Shown piece by piece: positions 22,617 to 33,798 of a stretch of 64,000 bases of DNA. Made by a program: the position numbers and the translations under genes. The notes beneath the pieces are model-generated. The model was not told the DNA's origin and did not search any database. It saw only the letters and a list, made by a program, of their open reading frames with translations. The stretch's first letter is position 1, and each line of letters opens with the position of its first letter. The stretch comes from Dactylis glomerata (lineage: Eukaryota > Streptophyta > Magnoliopsida > Poales > Poaceae): assembly GCA_007115705.1 (NCBI GenBank), contig QXEO01000411.1:2294001-2358000 (forward strand), given 5' to 3'.

Positions 22617-24740
22617 TATTAGGGAAATACTTCATATTTGAAGATACATATTTAAGATCATATATAAAAATAAGAACCATAAAATTGTTATGTCGTCATT
22701 ATAAATATTACCAATTATAAGTTGATATTTGATTGAATGTTATAATGATTTAAATGGAGAAATTTTCGTATATGCTTAGATCAATACCTTATGGAAGACA
22801 CAAATAAATCTTGGATCGAGGTTGTTGTGGCAGTGTCATAAAATTGCAAAAATCCATAACTTTAGAGGTGCAATGAATAATTGAATTTCAGGTCGTGAAC
22901 ATGAAAACAATAAAATATTTCCCTATTTATCTCTCTTCAACCATCATACATCAGTAATAATTCCAAACAGGAAAATGTATATCAAAACGATTTGGCACCT
23001 AAATACGTACCCTCTGGAATTTCTGGTATAATATTGCAGACGGGCTAACCGCATGAGTTAATTGGCATTACTCAGAATCTGACACTGATGGAGTGATACA
23101 TAAAGAACACCAATAGTTGTAGTCTCCCTCCATTTGCTGAATATAAGACGATTGGTAGTTAAATTTGATCAAACAAAACATCTTATCATTAGGAACAAAG
23201 GCAGTACATAGAAATAGACTATAAGCATTGAAGCATCCAAATACATACCTTGGTTCCACTCATGCGCACAATTTCCATAATGCTACTATTTTGCATATCA
23301 CAAACCTTAGGTTGGTAACATTAAAATTGCAAAATGTAGATTGAATACATATATCATTTGCCATACCAAATATCCATACCAATGAAGTAATCTGGCACTC
23401 GTCCAAGGGTTTACTTTCTTTTTTTAACTATTAGGTACATTACAGAATAAACTGATAACAAACTCCAGATGGCGGTTCTTACATGGAGTCAGGATTGGTT
23501 GTAACCGTAGAAAGCAACTGTGAAGACCCATTGAGAAGCAGCCCGGCTAAAGGAGCATGAACAATCCATAGTAGAGAAGAGAGAATATGCAGCAGTATAC
23601 AATCCACCATTAGTGATTCACCTATGTTTTCTATTATTAGATGGTTTGGATAGATAATACAACCCAAAAATTATTCTATTACAGAGGATAATCTATTTTA
23701 TTATTTTCTGATTTAACCAATCAATTATAAGTATCAAGACATGAAAGTACGGTTTGATATACAGCATAAGCAGAAAGAAAATCACCTCGAATCATTAAAT
23801 TGCCCTCGTTGTGTGTAAATTACTAAATTTGGCATCGGCCCTCCTTCTAGCTGGAAGAAAATCAATGTCAAGAACATCATATGATATCTCCAAGTACTTG
23901 CAAATTAAAATTTTCTCCTAGTATTGTCATAACAAATAGCTAACCAACTGCAACATGATCAGACAATGTATCTTCTTAGTGCACGCACAGTAACACATAC
24001 CGCACACTCTTGCCATCTCTCCCACTCGATCATTATCACGTCTTGTTACTTTTATTTGCACATAGTCATGTCACTCAAGCAGATACATTACAATCGATCA
24101 GTGGGCTCCATATGTCTGGGCAATGTGATGGAATTCAAGAATGCTGCATAAATCACTCCTCAAAATCCATCATGCTTCTCTCGTACAACATAACGTAACA
24201 TTGTTTAGCTGGGAATTGCATTGAGCACCTAGTGGAAAAACAGTGTAAACTTCAGAACACATCATCACCGGTACCTAATCAACTCCTACATGAAACCATG
24301 GCGACACTGATAGCTGCCAGAAGGAAACCGTGTAATAGGAATCTATTAGTAGAGATAGGAATTAACCATACAAAATCAATTTGTATATATAATTACCTGA
24401 CGCTAGAGGCCATGCTGACTGCATAATTCACTAAGCATTTTCATGAAGAACTGTTTGGAAGTTTGAACGATACCAATGAAATCCACCGAGATCAAAGACC
24501 CGCTAAATAAGAAATTCAAACCAAGACGACAAATATATATGAGAATTTTAAATTTTTCATTGTCAATTTATATAAGAAAAAAAAGTGAATAAAAAATTCA
24601 GTCACGCCTCAATTCTTGGGGGATGGCAGATAGAAACTTGTCAAACGAATTGCCCATAACAAAATACAAATATTTTCTTATTGCATGTTTACCAGAGTGT
24701 TAATCCGTCAAATATCATTCAAAGATGCTGCTCGTGGGGA
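22617..24740. other. Helitron interior, non-coding
   Basis: AT-rich sequence without a credible ORF or recognisable gene fragment. Confidence 0.5.
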
Positions 24741-25172
24741 GTCCACATTTAATTTGAGCTTACTCCATGTCTTATTCTGGGTGCTCCTGCTACGCGTAAT
24801 CTAACTAAGCTCCTGCCATGCAAGCAAATATCAGCAGAGGTAACGGAGAAGCTCCTGGCAATAGTTAGCGGAGAAGTTGGATATCTAATTGGAAAAAAGA
24901 GAACGTATTGTGTAAGAGAGACCAGCGAGATTACATTATAGTCAGATCCGACTCCACTGCCGTGATCTAGTATTGAAGTATGATGTTGAAAATCCGGCAT
25001 CAGCTGTACGGCGGAGGCGCCGGGGTACGTGCGGCATCTCCCCATCTTGCACCTGCAGACCGGTCGGAGGAAGGAGGTGTCGAGTAGATCGATCTATTTG
25101 TTCCTTCGTTTTTTTTTCTTTACATGGAAGAAGATATGGAGAGGAGTCCGCCTCATGCAAGTAAAACAACAT
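24741..25172 (-). pseudogene. Possible captured gene fragment in the Helitron
   Basis: The GC-rich stretch near the Helitron 5' end carries overlapping minus-strand frames (24942-25172 and 24749-25045) with a plausible ATG at 25045. Helitrons in grasses often carry host exons, and the base composition differs from the rest of this one. No family is recognised and there is no conserved motif, so this is weak. Confidence 0.25.
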
Positions 25173-25277
25173 CTGACGGCTATAGCTAGATCATGGTTTA
25201 ATCGGATGGATAAATTTTTCTAGCGCTGAGGATTAACGTGGAGCCTTCTATGGTGTCTCCAATTAGTAAATATTAGA

Positions 25278-25365
25278 TTCTTTGGCTTCCCTTGTGTCAA
25301 ATCAATAAATTTGGGTTTTACTTCCCTCGAAGACTGTTGTGATTCCATATACTTGTGTGTCATCA
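25278..25365 (+). repeat. B 5' LTR, part after the Helitron
   Basis: Continues the LTR from TTCTTTGGC to GTGTCATCA and matches 58372-58458. Confidence 0.9.
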
Positions 25366-25376
25366 AGACTATTTTC

Positions 25377-25394
25377 TGGCGCCGTTGCCGGGGA
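25377..25394 (+). other. B primer-binding site, tRNA-Asp type
   Basis: TGGCGCCGTTGCCGGGGA starts 12 nt after the LTR. It is complementary to the 3' end of plant tRNA-Asp, the primer type known for Athila elements. Confidence 0.9.
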
Positions 25395-25429
25395 GCATAG
25401 CTTTATTTGTAATTTCACTTGGGATTCAT

Positions 25430-26960
25430 ATGGTTCGCTGCAATCCATTCATCATGGATAAACCTCGTGATGGAAAAGTTCCTATATAGCCATCCACTAC
25501 AAGAAGAAGTACGACTCTGAACACCTCTATCGCTCTCGATTCACCATCTATTATGAGTAAGTTGCTTACACCATCGCATGCACATGCTACTACTTCTGTT
25601 GAGTTTGAAAATACTACTGATAGTTTTGATGATGCTTCTACTGTGCTTGATGAGAGTGGTTCATTAGGTTCCTTTTAGATGCTACCATTGCTAGGGCTAA
25701 GCAAATAGGGAACGCTACTGTTACACTTGTTAATTCACCTGAGTCTAGGGAACGCCCTAGTGATGATTTTGATGATGCTTATATTGAGCTAGATGATGTT
25801 TTTAGTGATGAATGCCAAGCTAATAGTGATGCTGTGGTGCTATTAGAGATATTCTTGCAAGACGTGCTGTTAGATACAAGTTATCTCCTGATGCTAAGTT
25901 TGCTGCTTCTCCCATAAATATTAGTGATAAGGACTATGATTTCTCTTTGGATTTATCTTACATATCTATTGTTGAGAAAGAACCTTTTTGTGGTACCAAA
26001 AGTAAGAGTGCTATGGATCACATGAATGAGCTTTCTTCTTTGAGTAATTTATTTTCTGATGATACTAAGTTGCGAATGTACTTTGTTGCTAAGATTTTTC
26101 CTTTTTCATTGAAAGGTTCAGCTAAAGCTTGGTTTAATAATTTGTCTCCCAGATCTATTGATAGTCCTATTGCTTTGGATAACACTTTCTTTCAGAAATA
26201 TTTTCCTGCTAGTGCTCAACATGCTGCTTTGCAGAAAATCTTTGACTTTGAGCAGGTAAAAGGAGAGAAACTGCCGGAATCATGGGGAAGGTTTTGCTCT
26301 TTAATTAGAGTACTGCCTGGAGAGCCATTGCCTAAAAATGAACTCCTTGATATATTTTATAATGGACTAACTATTGAATCTAAGACATACTTGGATAGTT
26401 GTGCCGGTGGTGTTTTCAGGAAAAAGACTCCAGCTGAAGCTAAAGAATTAATGGCTAAAATAAGCTGAAATTATGATGATTGGACTATGGCTAAGTCAAC
26501 ACCAGCGCCAACACCAACGCCAACACCAACACCAACACCAGCACCATTGCCAGCGCCAACACCAAAGAAGAGAGGGATGATTGAATTAAATGATGAAGTG
26601 ATAAGAGAAGCCAAGAAATCTCTTAAGGAGAAGGGTATTAAATCCGAAGACGTAAAGAATCTACCACCTATAGAGGAATTATGTAAGCCAATCCCTCGCT
26701 TGTCTACTATTGAGGTACACTCTCTCCAACGCTTTGATAATATAGATATTCCTTACTATAAACCTCCTGATCAATGCTTAGATAAGTTTGATAATTTTAT
26801 TGTTAAGCAAGATAATTTTAATAAGAGAGTGCAGAATCATTTGTTGGAAAATTCTAGAGCTATTAACAAGTTGCAGGATATTGTGGAGAGAACCTCCAAT
26901 GATGTGAAGATGCTTGCTACACATTTTCAAATGGTTCAGACTCAAATTGATCACCTTACC
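25430..26960 (+). pseudogene. B gag, N-terminal and central part
   Basis: A likely start lies at ATG 25430, but stops occur at 25487 and near 25677 and the frame shifts before about 25840. From there the frame is open, with one TGA at 26466-26468. The segment 25947-26468 has the retrotransposon gag (capsid-like) pattern, including GSAKAWFNNL and a helical C-terminal part. After the stop come a Thr-Pro-Ala repeat coded by a CCAACA-type microsatellite (26500-26560) and a helical region. The frame is cut at codon ACC (26958-26960) by A1 and continues at 51926 in the same frame. The product would be the structural polyprotein of the particle. It cannot be functional as it stands. Confidence 0.8.
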
Positions 26961-27430
26961 TGTAGCGCCCTGCCTTTTGCTAAAGACAGAACTCCTGTGT
27001 TAAGTGCCATTCCTTGGATCAGTAGATAGCACCACAGTACAAAATAAGTAATCATTGCAATAGCATCAATATTACAACATAAATCCAGTTACATAGGTCT
27101 TCAATCTTACGAGTACACAGCATAAAGCATAGTTGCAGTGAGCCTCCATTCTTCATCACGTGCCACAGGCAGACATGTTGGAATGTAGTCTCGAGATCCT
27201 ACTCCTGGTTCCTTACTCGAAATAAAACCTGCACGTTTGAATATGCAGCCCCAGAGGGGTCAGTACAATGATGTACTGGCAAATGACACATATTTGGTGG
27301 CATTTTGTGGAAAGACTATACTACATGACATTTGGCTGGTGGATCTTAAAGGCTGATTTGCATAAAGCAAGTTTTATCCTATCAAAACATTTTTAAAACA
27401 TTCAGATTTTTCTTTAAGGTCAAGGTAACC

Positions 27431-28151
27431 CCCAGATGATAACCACCACACAAACCTTGGGTTGATAGCCAAGTTGTGTAGCTCTGGGTAGTAACTCAAC
27501 AAAACATGAATAACTCTCAGGTGATAACCACCACATACCATGGGTTGATAGCCAGGCATATGGCCCTGAGTAGCTTGATTCAATTAAAGCCCCAAGATAA
27601 CCCTTAGGTGATAACCACCACACATGTCCTGAGTTGATAGTCAGGTGTGTAGCCCTAAGTAGCTAGTCTTGAGATTGGTGAGGACCCTTAGGTGATAACC
27701 ACCACACATGTCCTGAGTTGATAGTCAGGTGTGTAGCCCTAAGTAGTCACTATTCAAGTTTGGTTCAATTAAAGCCCCAAGATAACCCTTAGGTGATAAC
27801 CACCACACAAGTCCCGAGTTGATAGTCAGGTGTGTAGCCCTAAGTAGCTAGTCTTGGGATTGGTGAGGACCCTTAGGTGATAACCACCACACATGTCCTG
27901 AGTTGATAGTCAGGTGTGTAGCCCTAAGTAGTCACTATTCAAGTTTTAATTATTCTGAAAAGGTGATGAGATTCCTTTCGCGCGACATGTCCTCTCTCTG
28001 TTCCTAGGTACAATCAATACAAAGTACTCTCAGGTGATAACCACCACACATGTCCTGGGTTGATAGCCAGGTGTGTAGCCCTGAGTTGTGTACTCTCAGG
28101 TGATAACCACCACACATGTCCTGGGTTGATAGCCAGGTGTGTGGCCCTGAG
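27431..28151 (-). repeat. A1 hairpin-forming tandem array, 3' LTR copy
   Basis: Eight units of about 55-62 bp lie at 27431, 27516, 27603, 27687, 27788, 27872, 28029 and 28095. Each has the core GATAACCACCACA, an outer pair of arms and an inner pair of arms around GTTGATAG. The outer arms vary together: CCCAGA/TCTGGG, CTCAGG/CCTGAG, CTTAGG/CCTAAG. The inner arms also vary together: CCTTGG/CCAAG, CCTGA/TCAGG, CCTGG/CCAGG. The array resembles none of the usual LTR signals. Confidence 0.85.
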
Positions 28152-28593
28152 TAGCCACAAGATTGCACCCAGGTGGTTCATTAGGTTATTAATTTTCATC
28201 TTTACAAATCATACACAGTATGGCATTGGCATCATCATTTTCATAAATTTGATATTCAATCCTAGCAAGGTAGGGTTTGAGGGATAGCTTCACACTACTA
28301 GGTCAAGAATGTGTGTCACTTGCCTTTTTGAAGATCACGACGTTTCACTTCTCTCAACTAAGCACGTAGCTCTTCGCACAAACTATAGCACAGAAATAAC
28401 ATAACATAAATATATCATTCAGACACAAGCAAATAATTCAAACAATTGAAAAGGTGTTTGTTTAACAATTTAGATTTATTGAGATGTTATGACAAGAAAG
28501 ATATGGTAAAGGATCATGATTTGTGAGATATGAGTCGGAGAGCTTAGTGGGGAAAGATCAATACGATTTGAGAGAGAATTGGACTAGGCAAAT

Positions 28594-29505
28594 ATATAAT
28601 TGATGAGATTTTTGTGCTTTATTAAAGCATATAAGAGTTTTAGGAATAGCTCATGTGTAATAAATTACACAAGAGTCAATTTGTGCAACTACAACACTAT
28701 TGAGTAAATGTGACAACAATTACTCTTAAATAGTATCTACTGCACTAGGAACTTGGCTAGGTTTTAGGAATGCTTGAACTACTCAATTAGCACATTTGCA
28801 AGTTGAATAGTTCAATACATGTGAACAAGGCTAAGTAGGTATTGGATTGGGTATGAATGATTGATATTTGAGGACATAGCTCAAATGGTTCATTGATCAA
28901 CATGGTGTATAACACATACTATGGTAGGGGTTATAACAACACCACATTAACAAAATAGGATTTAGGTTTGTGCTAAATTCATATTGTACTCAAGTAGCAC
29001 AATTGCAATTTGAATAAATATGAATTAAGCAAAATAAGTTTAGATGAACAAGACATAATTGATGAAGCCTTTATGCTTTATCAAAGCATGAATGAAACTT
29101 GGAATAACTCATGTGAACTACATCACACAAGTGTCAAATAGTGCACAACCATACTATTGAGTAAATGTGACAACAATTACTCTTAAATAGTATGCATAAC
29201 ACTTAGACATTGGGTAAAGATTCATGAAACATTGTGTTACTCAATTAACTCATTTGTTAATTGAATAGTTCTACACATGAAATTAGGATCAAGTGGACAG
29301 AGGATTGAGTATGGGTAGATAACATTTGAGATTATGGTTTAAGGTTTCTATTGGGTACATGGAGTATTGGATAAGTGCTATAATGTTGATTAGATTAACA
29401 CCACAAAGATAGCAAGAATAGAATCTATGATTGAGATGTATCACACTTTACTCAAATAACACAATTGTAATTTGAATATGTGTGAACTAGACAAGATAGG
29501 TCTAA
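28594..29505 (-). repeat. A1 tandem duplication of an AT-rich LTR unit
   Basis: Two units with a spacing of about 457 bp, for example TGACAACAATTACTCTTAAA at 28711 and 29168. Each includes a foldback such as 28696-28734, where ACTATTGAGTAA pairs with TTACTC and ATAGT. Confidence 0.75.
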
Positions 29506-31580
29506 GTAGATATGATCTTGATCAAGATGTTATTTAGATAACATTGATGACTAGGTATGATTATAGGATTTGCTATGGTAGAAGGAAACATTATGGAACA
29601 AAAATAGATTTATTCTTATAATGGAAATTACTCAAATCCTCATATTAGAATTTGAATAATTGTGAAGTGGTTCGGGAAATTATGGGAGTGATGCTACTGG
29701 ATAGCTAGCATTAAGACAAAGCTACTGCAATTGGATTCATTCCAAAATATGTTTTATAATTCAATTTGTGATCAGAATAGTGTTTTGGACAAATTTGAAT
29801 GCACAAAGTGTGTGCACATATCAACTTTGAAATTTCTTGATTCTATGATGTTCTACAAGTTGAGAGGATTCCAGAGACTACAAATTTGTAATTTTTTGAT
29901 TATCAGAACTAAAGATATGAATTTAACAAGTAAACAGAAGGTTTGATTCAATTCTGAAATTAGTTTCAAATTGAACCCATAAAATATGAAGTTTTATTAT
30001 ACTACTGGATTCTAGATGTTCTAAGGATTCCAACGGTATATTATTTGCTATTTTTCGAGTTACAGATCAAAAGTTATGATTTTTCAAAGATTTGGATCAA
30101 TTCTGATTTGAAAAAACTATTTGAATTCTGTTTTGATCCGAGGCTGGCTACGTGGCGTGTCCTTACTGGAGTGTACCGGTTCGGGTGGATCCGCGACGTG
30201 GAGCGTTGGATCAAGTGAGATCTGGATGGATGAGATCTATTGATACTGGTTCACTTAAGTGAACTGTTCTAGGCGATTAGATCTCGATCCGACGGACAGG
30301 ATTAAACGGAGGGGGAGAAGCTCACCTAGGGTCAGGGTTCGAGTCGCCGGCGGCGAGCTCCGGCTCTGGGCATGGACGACGGCAAAGCTCTGGTGGTCCA
30401 AATCGACGAGGGAGTTGCAGACGGTGTGCGGAGGAGGACGGCGATCTCGTTTGCTTGGTCGTCGTCGACGATTGCTTCCTGCAGAGGAGGAGAGACACTG
30501 CCGGAGATGGAGGCGGCGTCAGCCTTCTTCGATGCCGTCGGTTTGGGGAATCCCTAGGGGAATGGAGGCATTAGGGAGAAGCGCAGAGGTGAGAGGAGGG
30601 CTAGGGTACCAAAAGGAGGTGGCGGGGTCACCTGGTCATGTCGGAATCGACGATGGACGCCACGGGTACCTGCAGACTTCGGCGAGAAATTCCGCCAGCT
30701 TGGCGGCGATTCGGAGGGAAAGGGAGAGGGCGAAGGCGGAGGAGGTCCAGGGCCTTTTATAGGTGCAGCGGGAGATCGAAACGGGCAGGAAATAAAGGGG
30801 ATTAAGAGAGAATGGGCGAGTTACTGCGGAGGAAACCGTCGTCGGCGTGGTTAACGCGAGGAAGAAGAAGGCCGGGCTGACCGGCGGGTCCCACATGTCG
30901 GCGAAGGGGAGAGAGGAAGCTGGGTACCGTTTCGGAAATCCCCGGGGTGGGCCGCGGGTTGCTTCTCCGTACTGGGCCGAAGGGTTTCCGGAGGCCCTTT
31001 TTATATTTTTTTCCTTCTCTCTTTCTTTTCCTTTTCTGGTTTCTTTATTTCTTTATAGATTTTGCATATTCAATTCAAATGGCTTCAAACCAAATTGTAA
31101 AATTTTCTAAAATTCCAAGCAACATTCTAGAATAGTAACAAACATGTTTTCCCAAAATAAAACAAGACTTTCAAAAGGCTTTATAAATTTAGCAAAAGGC
31201 TTTGCTTGCATAATACAAAAATAGATATAGGGTTTTCAACTAATCCTTTTTAAAATAGAGGATATATTTTATGAATAACATTTTGAAATCTATTTTCAAA
31301 CAACGTTTTAGAAATGTAATCCTTTAAAGGATATCACATTTTGAAAATCACTCCTTTGCGAGCAAGCTTGCATAGGTTTTAAATAAAAACAAAATAATAC
31401 TTTGAAATCTTGTTTTCTCAAATGAGTTCTTTAAGAACAATAGAAAGTTTAAAATAGTTTTCTAATAAAGCCTTCAAATAGACTCAAAAGTTTTAAATCC
31501 CTGTGAATTTACAATCATCTCAAGCATAACAAAAGCAAAAAAAATTCCCCCAAAATTTGATAAAATCTTGGGATGTTACA

Positions 31581-31777
31581 GACTACCACCCTTAAAAGAA
31601 ATCTCGTCCTCGAGATTGGAAGGAAGGCTAAAAAGGGTAGAAGGGTGTTGGGTATTTGGGTGGCTACCACCCATAAAAGAAAATTCCTCTTGGTGGTATC
31701 TTGATGCTTCCTTAGGCACTTGCATTTTGTTCCCAGCTTGCATTCACTGTTGTGCGATTTTCCCTGAATCGCCCTTC
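31581..31777 (-). other. A1 3' end with duplicated polypurine tract
   Basis: On the minus strand, CTTTTAAGGGTGGTAGTC touches the LTR and a similar TTTTATGGGTGGTAGCC lies about 80 bp upstream. The hairpin ATCTCGAGGACGAGAT sits between them. The sequence of this tail is typical of Tekay/Del chromoviruses in grasses. Confidence 0.7.
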
Positions 31778-32476
31778 TCAGAAGTTTTGATGTTCACCAC
31801 TATGATCAAAAGTGGGCACACCAAGGGTTCCATCCAATTTTGGTGATAAGCAGATATCATCCATCGCGTTGTCTTCAACAAGGTAGTCCACATCTTCTAA
31901 GAATGCGTATCTAGCCTTTTCTTGGTCGGTCCTTACCAAGGCCAAGACAGTATACAGGCTATCACCATACTCCTTGTTGCCTTTTGGCTGATTTTCATTA
32001 CAGAATCTCAAAAGATGATCCAGTGCCAAGTACTGCATGCTTGCCCCACGAACATGATGAGACCACACATCCCAATGAATTAGGATGGCATCTCTCTGCA
32101 GTCTTCTCATGCATTTCATAGGGGTAAACAAGGTAGACTCTGTAAGAGGTACTTGCACCTTTAAGGGTCAGAAAGTCGCCTTATAACCAGCATTATTGAA
32201 CCCATTCAAGTTACCGGAGCAAGTCGTGCTACTTGCCACAGGTACCAGATGGTCCTTAAGAATTCCTTTAGCAACCATCTTCATAGTTGTTGAAAGGCGC
32301 TGAACAACTTGATCATATCTCGAAGATGAACTCCTTCTCAGGGAAAAGGGATCTAACGAAGCTTTCATGGGCAGGAAGGTAGTTTCAGGGGCTCGGAGGG
32401 TTGTCTCATAACATCGCAGGTCGGGATGGGGTAGACTTCGGTGGCGTTGGGCTCTGGAACTAGAAGGAAATCTCAT
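31778..32476 (-). pseudogene. A1 ORF2, unknown protein, one nonsense codon
   Basis: A minus-strand frame starts at ATG 32476 and ends at 31778, interrupted by TGA at 32168-32170 where A2 has CGT. The predicted protein of about 230 residues has a basic N-terminus rich in Ser and Arg, with the stretch RRSSSSRYDQVV, then a mixed segment with IHWDVWSHHV and an acidic C-terminus. It is shared with A2 (40453-41016 and 41272-41390). A TATA box lies about 50 bp before the start. I do not recognise the family; it is not protease, polymerase or integrase. It may be a captured host sequence or an accessory ORF. Confidence 0.6.
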
Positions 32477-32525
32477 AGTTGGTGGTGGCGGTCTCTGTTG
32501 TGACTCTCTGGAGAGGAGTGATCCT

Positions 32526-32535
32526 CTTTTATAGG
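32526..32535 (-). promoter_or_regulatory. A1 internal TATA box before ORF2
   Basis: CCTATAAAAG on the minus strand, followed by a short leader with CACTCCTCTCCAGAGAG. It is conserved at 40287-40296 in A2. Confidence 0.5.
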
Positions 32536-32676
32536 CTCGGGGAGGTAGTCGAATAGGCAGCCGCCGAAACTGAATAGTCTTCGCCTTCAAATCCCACTGA
32601 GCAAAACGTTTCTGATTCACGTAGCTGTTCAAATACCAAAACATTCTCACCGTATTCCTACATTTTGGCCACACTG

Positions 32677-33202
32677 GCTCACTATAAGGGGTGTAATATA
32701 TTATCCCCCTAAGGTTATGGTTTAACGACGTCGTCTCTCACATAGGTATTTCTCTCTAGATTAACCATTCCTCATAACAAGAGCGAACAATATGAGTAGT
32801 CGTCATGGGGGCCAATCCATGTCGCACCCAATCATTACCTTGTATTTGGTTTGGTGCATCTCGCATTCTAACATCTTGGTCAACCTCACTAGTTTTTAAA
32901 CAAAAGTTTTTATTGAAAATTGGAATCAAGTTCCCAAATCTTATTTTGAATTTTGAAAACAAAATCTATCATTCCTAGCTAGAGGTTTTCAACAATGCTC
33001 ATGGCAATAATCCTTAAGTTGTAGATCCTTTGGTTTGCCATTTCATTGAGAAGTAAAATTCACTCCACAAGGTTGTCTTTAGCTCTTACAAGTCCTTACA
33101 ATATTTATTACAAGGCTGTAGCTGCATACAAATTCTTTCAGGTTGGCTATGCTCTGTTGTGTCTTCTTCTTGTATCTTGCAGCATCCTTCGGTCATCCCA
33201 GT
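32677..33202 (-). other. A1 spacer between gag and ORF2
   Basis: No credible ORF. The sequence is related to 39770-40110 in A2 and to 1-120 in A3. Confidence 0.6.
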
Positions 33203-33793
33203 TCACTGAGGTCTTGTAGTACCATTTTCTGAACATTTATCCGCATAGTGTCCCTTTTGTTTGCACTTGTAACAAGTGATTGTCGAGAGATCCTTCATAA
33301 ACACCGGTTTGGAGTGGTGTTGTCCATTTCCTCCATTATGATGATCATTGGAGTGGTTTCCATTGTTTCCACCATTGTGCCTATGGCCATTGAAATTACC
33401 CTTTCCATTGCCTTCGGAGAGGTGGAGTCTTTTATGGGAATGTCCAGTATGGGTCTTGCCATTGCTGTGCTTCCTCTTACGGTTTTCCTCCCTTCTTATG
33501 TTGTTGTCCAGAGTAACCGCTTGGTCTAGCAGAGCCTGGTAGTTTGGAGCATAAGCTACTGACAGAGGTATCTTCAGTTCCCCTTTGAGTCCACGGAGAA
33601 ACTTATCTTTCCTCTTGGCATCAGTGTCGATGTCTTCTGGTGCATACCTTGACAGAGAGCAAAAGTCATCCATGTACTCCTTTAGTGTCATGTCACCCTG
33701 CTTTAGAGTGCGGAACTCATCTTTCTTTAGATTCATAATGCCCGTGGAGATATGAGCATTACGAAAGCCTTCCCTGAAGGAATCCCAGTCCAG
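33203..33793 (-). pseudogene. A1 gag, C-terminal part (split by A2)
   Basis: Continues gag from 46245 across the A2 insertion: with one TCCTT copy counted, the two parts make 324 codons plus a stop without a frameshift. This part has the second half of the gag domain (MTLKEYMDDFCSLSRYAPED), a Gly/Asn/His-rich linker, and one intact zinc knuckle, CYKCKQKGHYADKC (CX2CX4HX4C), near the C-terminus. It would bind the element RNA in the particle. Apart from the A2 insertion the gag looks intact. Confidence 0.85.
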
Positions 33794-33798
33794 TCCTT

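Larger units (their letters stand above)
22583..25277 (-). mobile_element. Non-autonomous Helitron
   Basis: On the minus strand it starts TC (25277) and ends CTAG (22583). The paired arms 22589-22599 and 22606-22616 form an 11-bp hairpin with two G-T pairs and a 6-nt loop, two bases from the CTAG end. It lies exactly between A and T, without duplication. The 3' LTR of B reads TTATAAATATTCTTTGG across the empty site. No Rep or helicase ORF is visible, so it would rely on a helper. Confidence 0.9.
26961..31580 (-). repeat. A1 3' LTR
   Basis: 4620 bp from TGTAGCGCCC to GGGATGTTACA. It includes a hairpin array (27431-28151), a duplicated AT-rich unit (28594-29505), and a GC-rich promoter and leader part (30150-30980) with TATA box CCTATAAAAGG on the minus strand at 30753-30763. 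A deletion of about 97 bp at 28297, compared with 48541-48640, explains the length difference from the other LTR. Confidence 0.9.

Noticed and set aside
25377..25394. tRNA-Asp gene end
   Set aside because: Only the 18 nt of the primer site match; there is no cloverleaf around it. The same holds for the tRNA-Met-like sites at 9372, 38446 and 47190.
27431..28151. CRISPR-like regular repeats
   Set aside because: The spacers are not unique, the units include their spacers in part, there are no cas genes, and the array lies in a plant LTR.
30259..30762. ORF of 167 residues (also 50598-51101)
   Set aside because: It is antisense to the A1 LTR in its GC-rich part and is Arg-rich as expected from composition. 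The two copies are the two LTRs.
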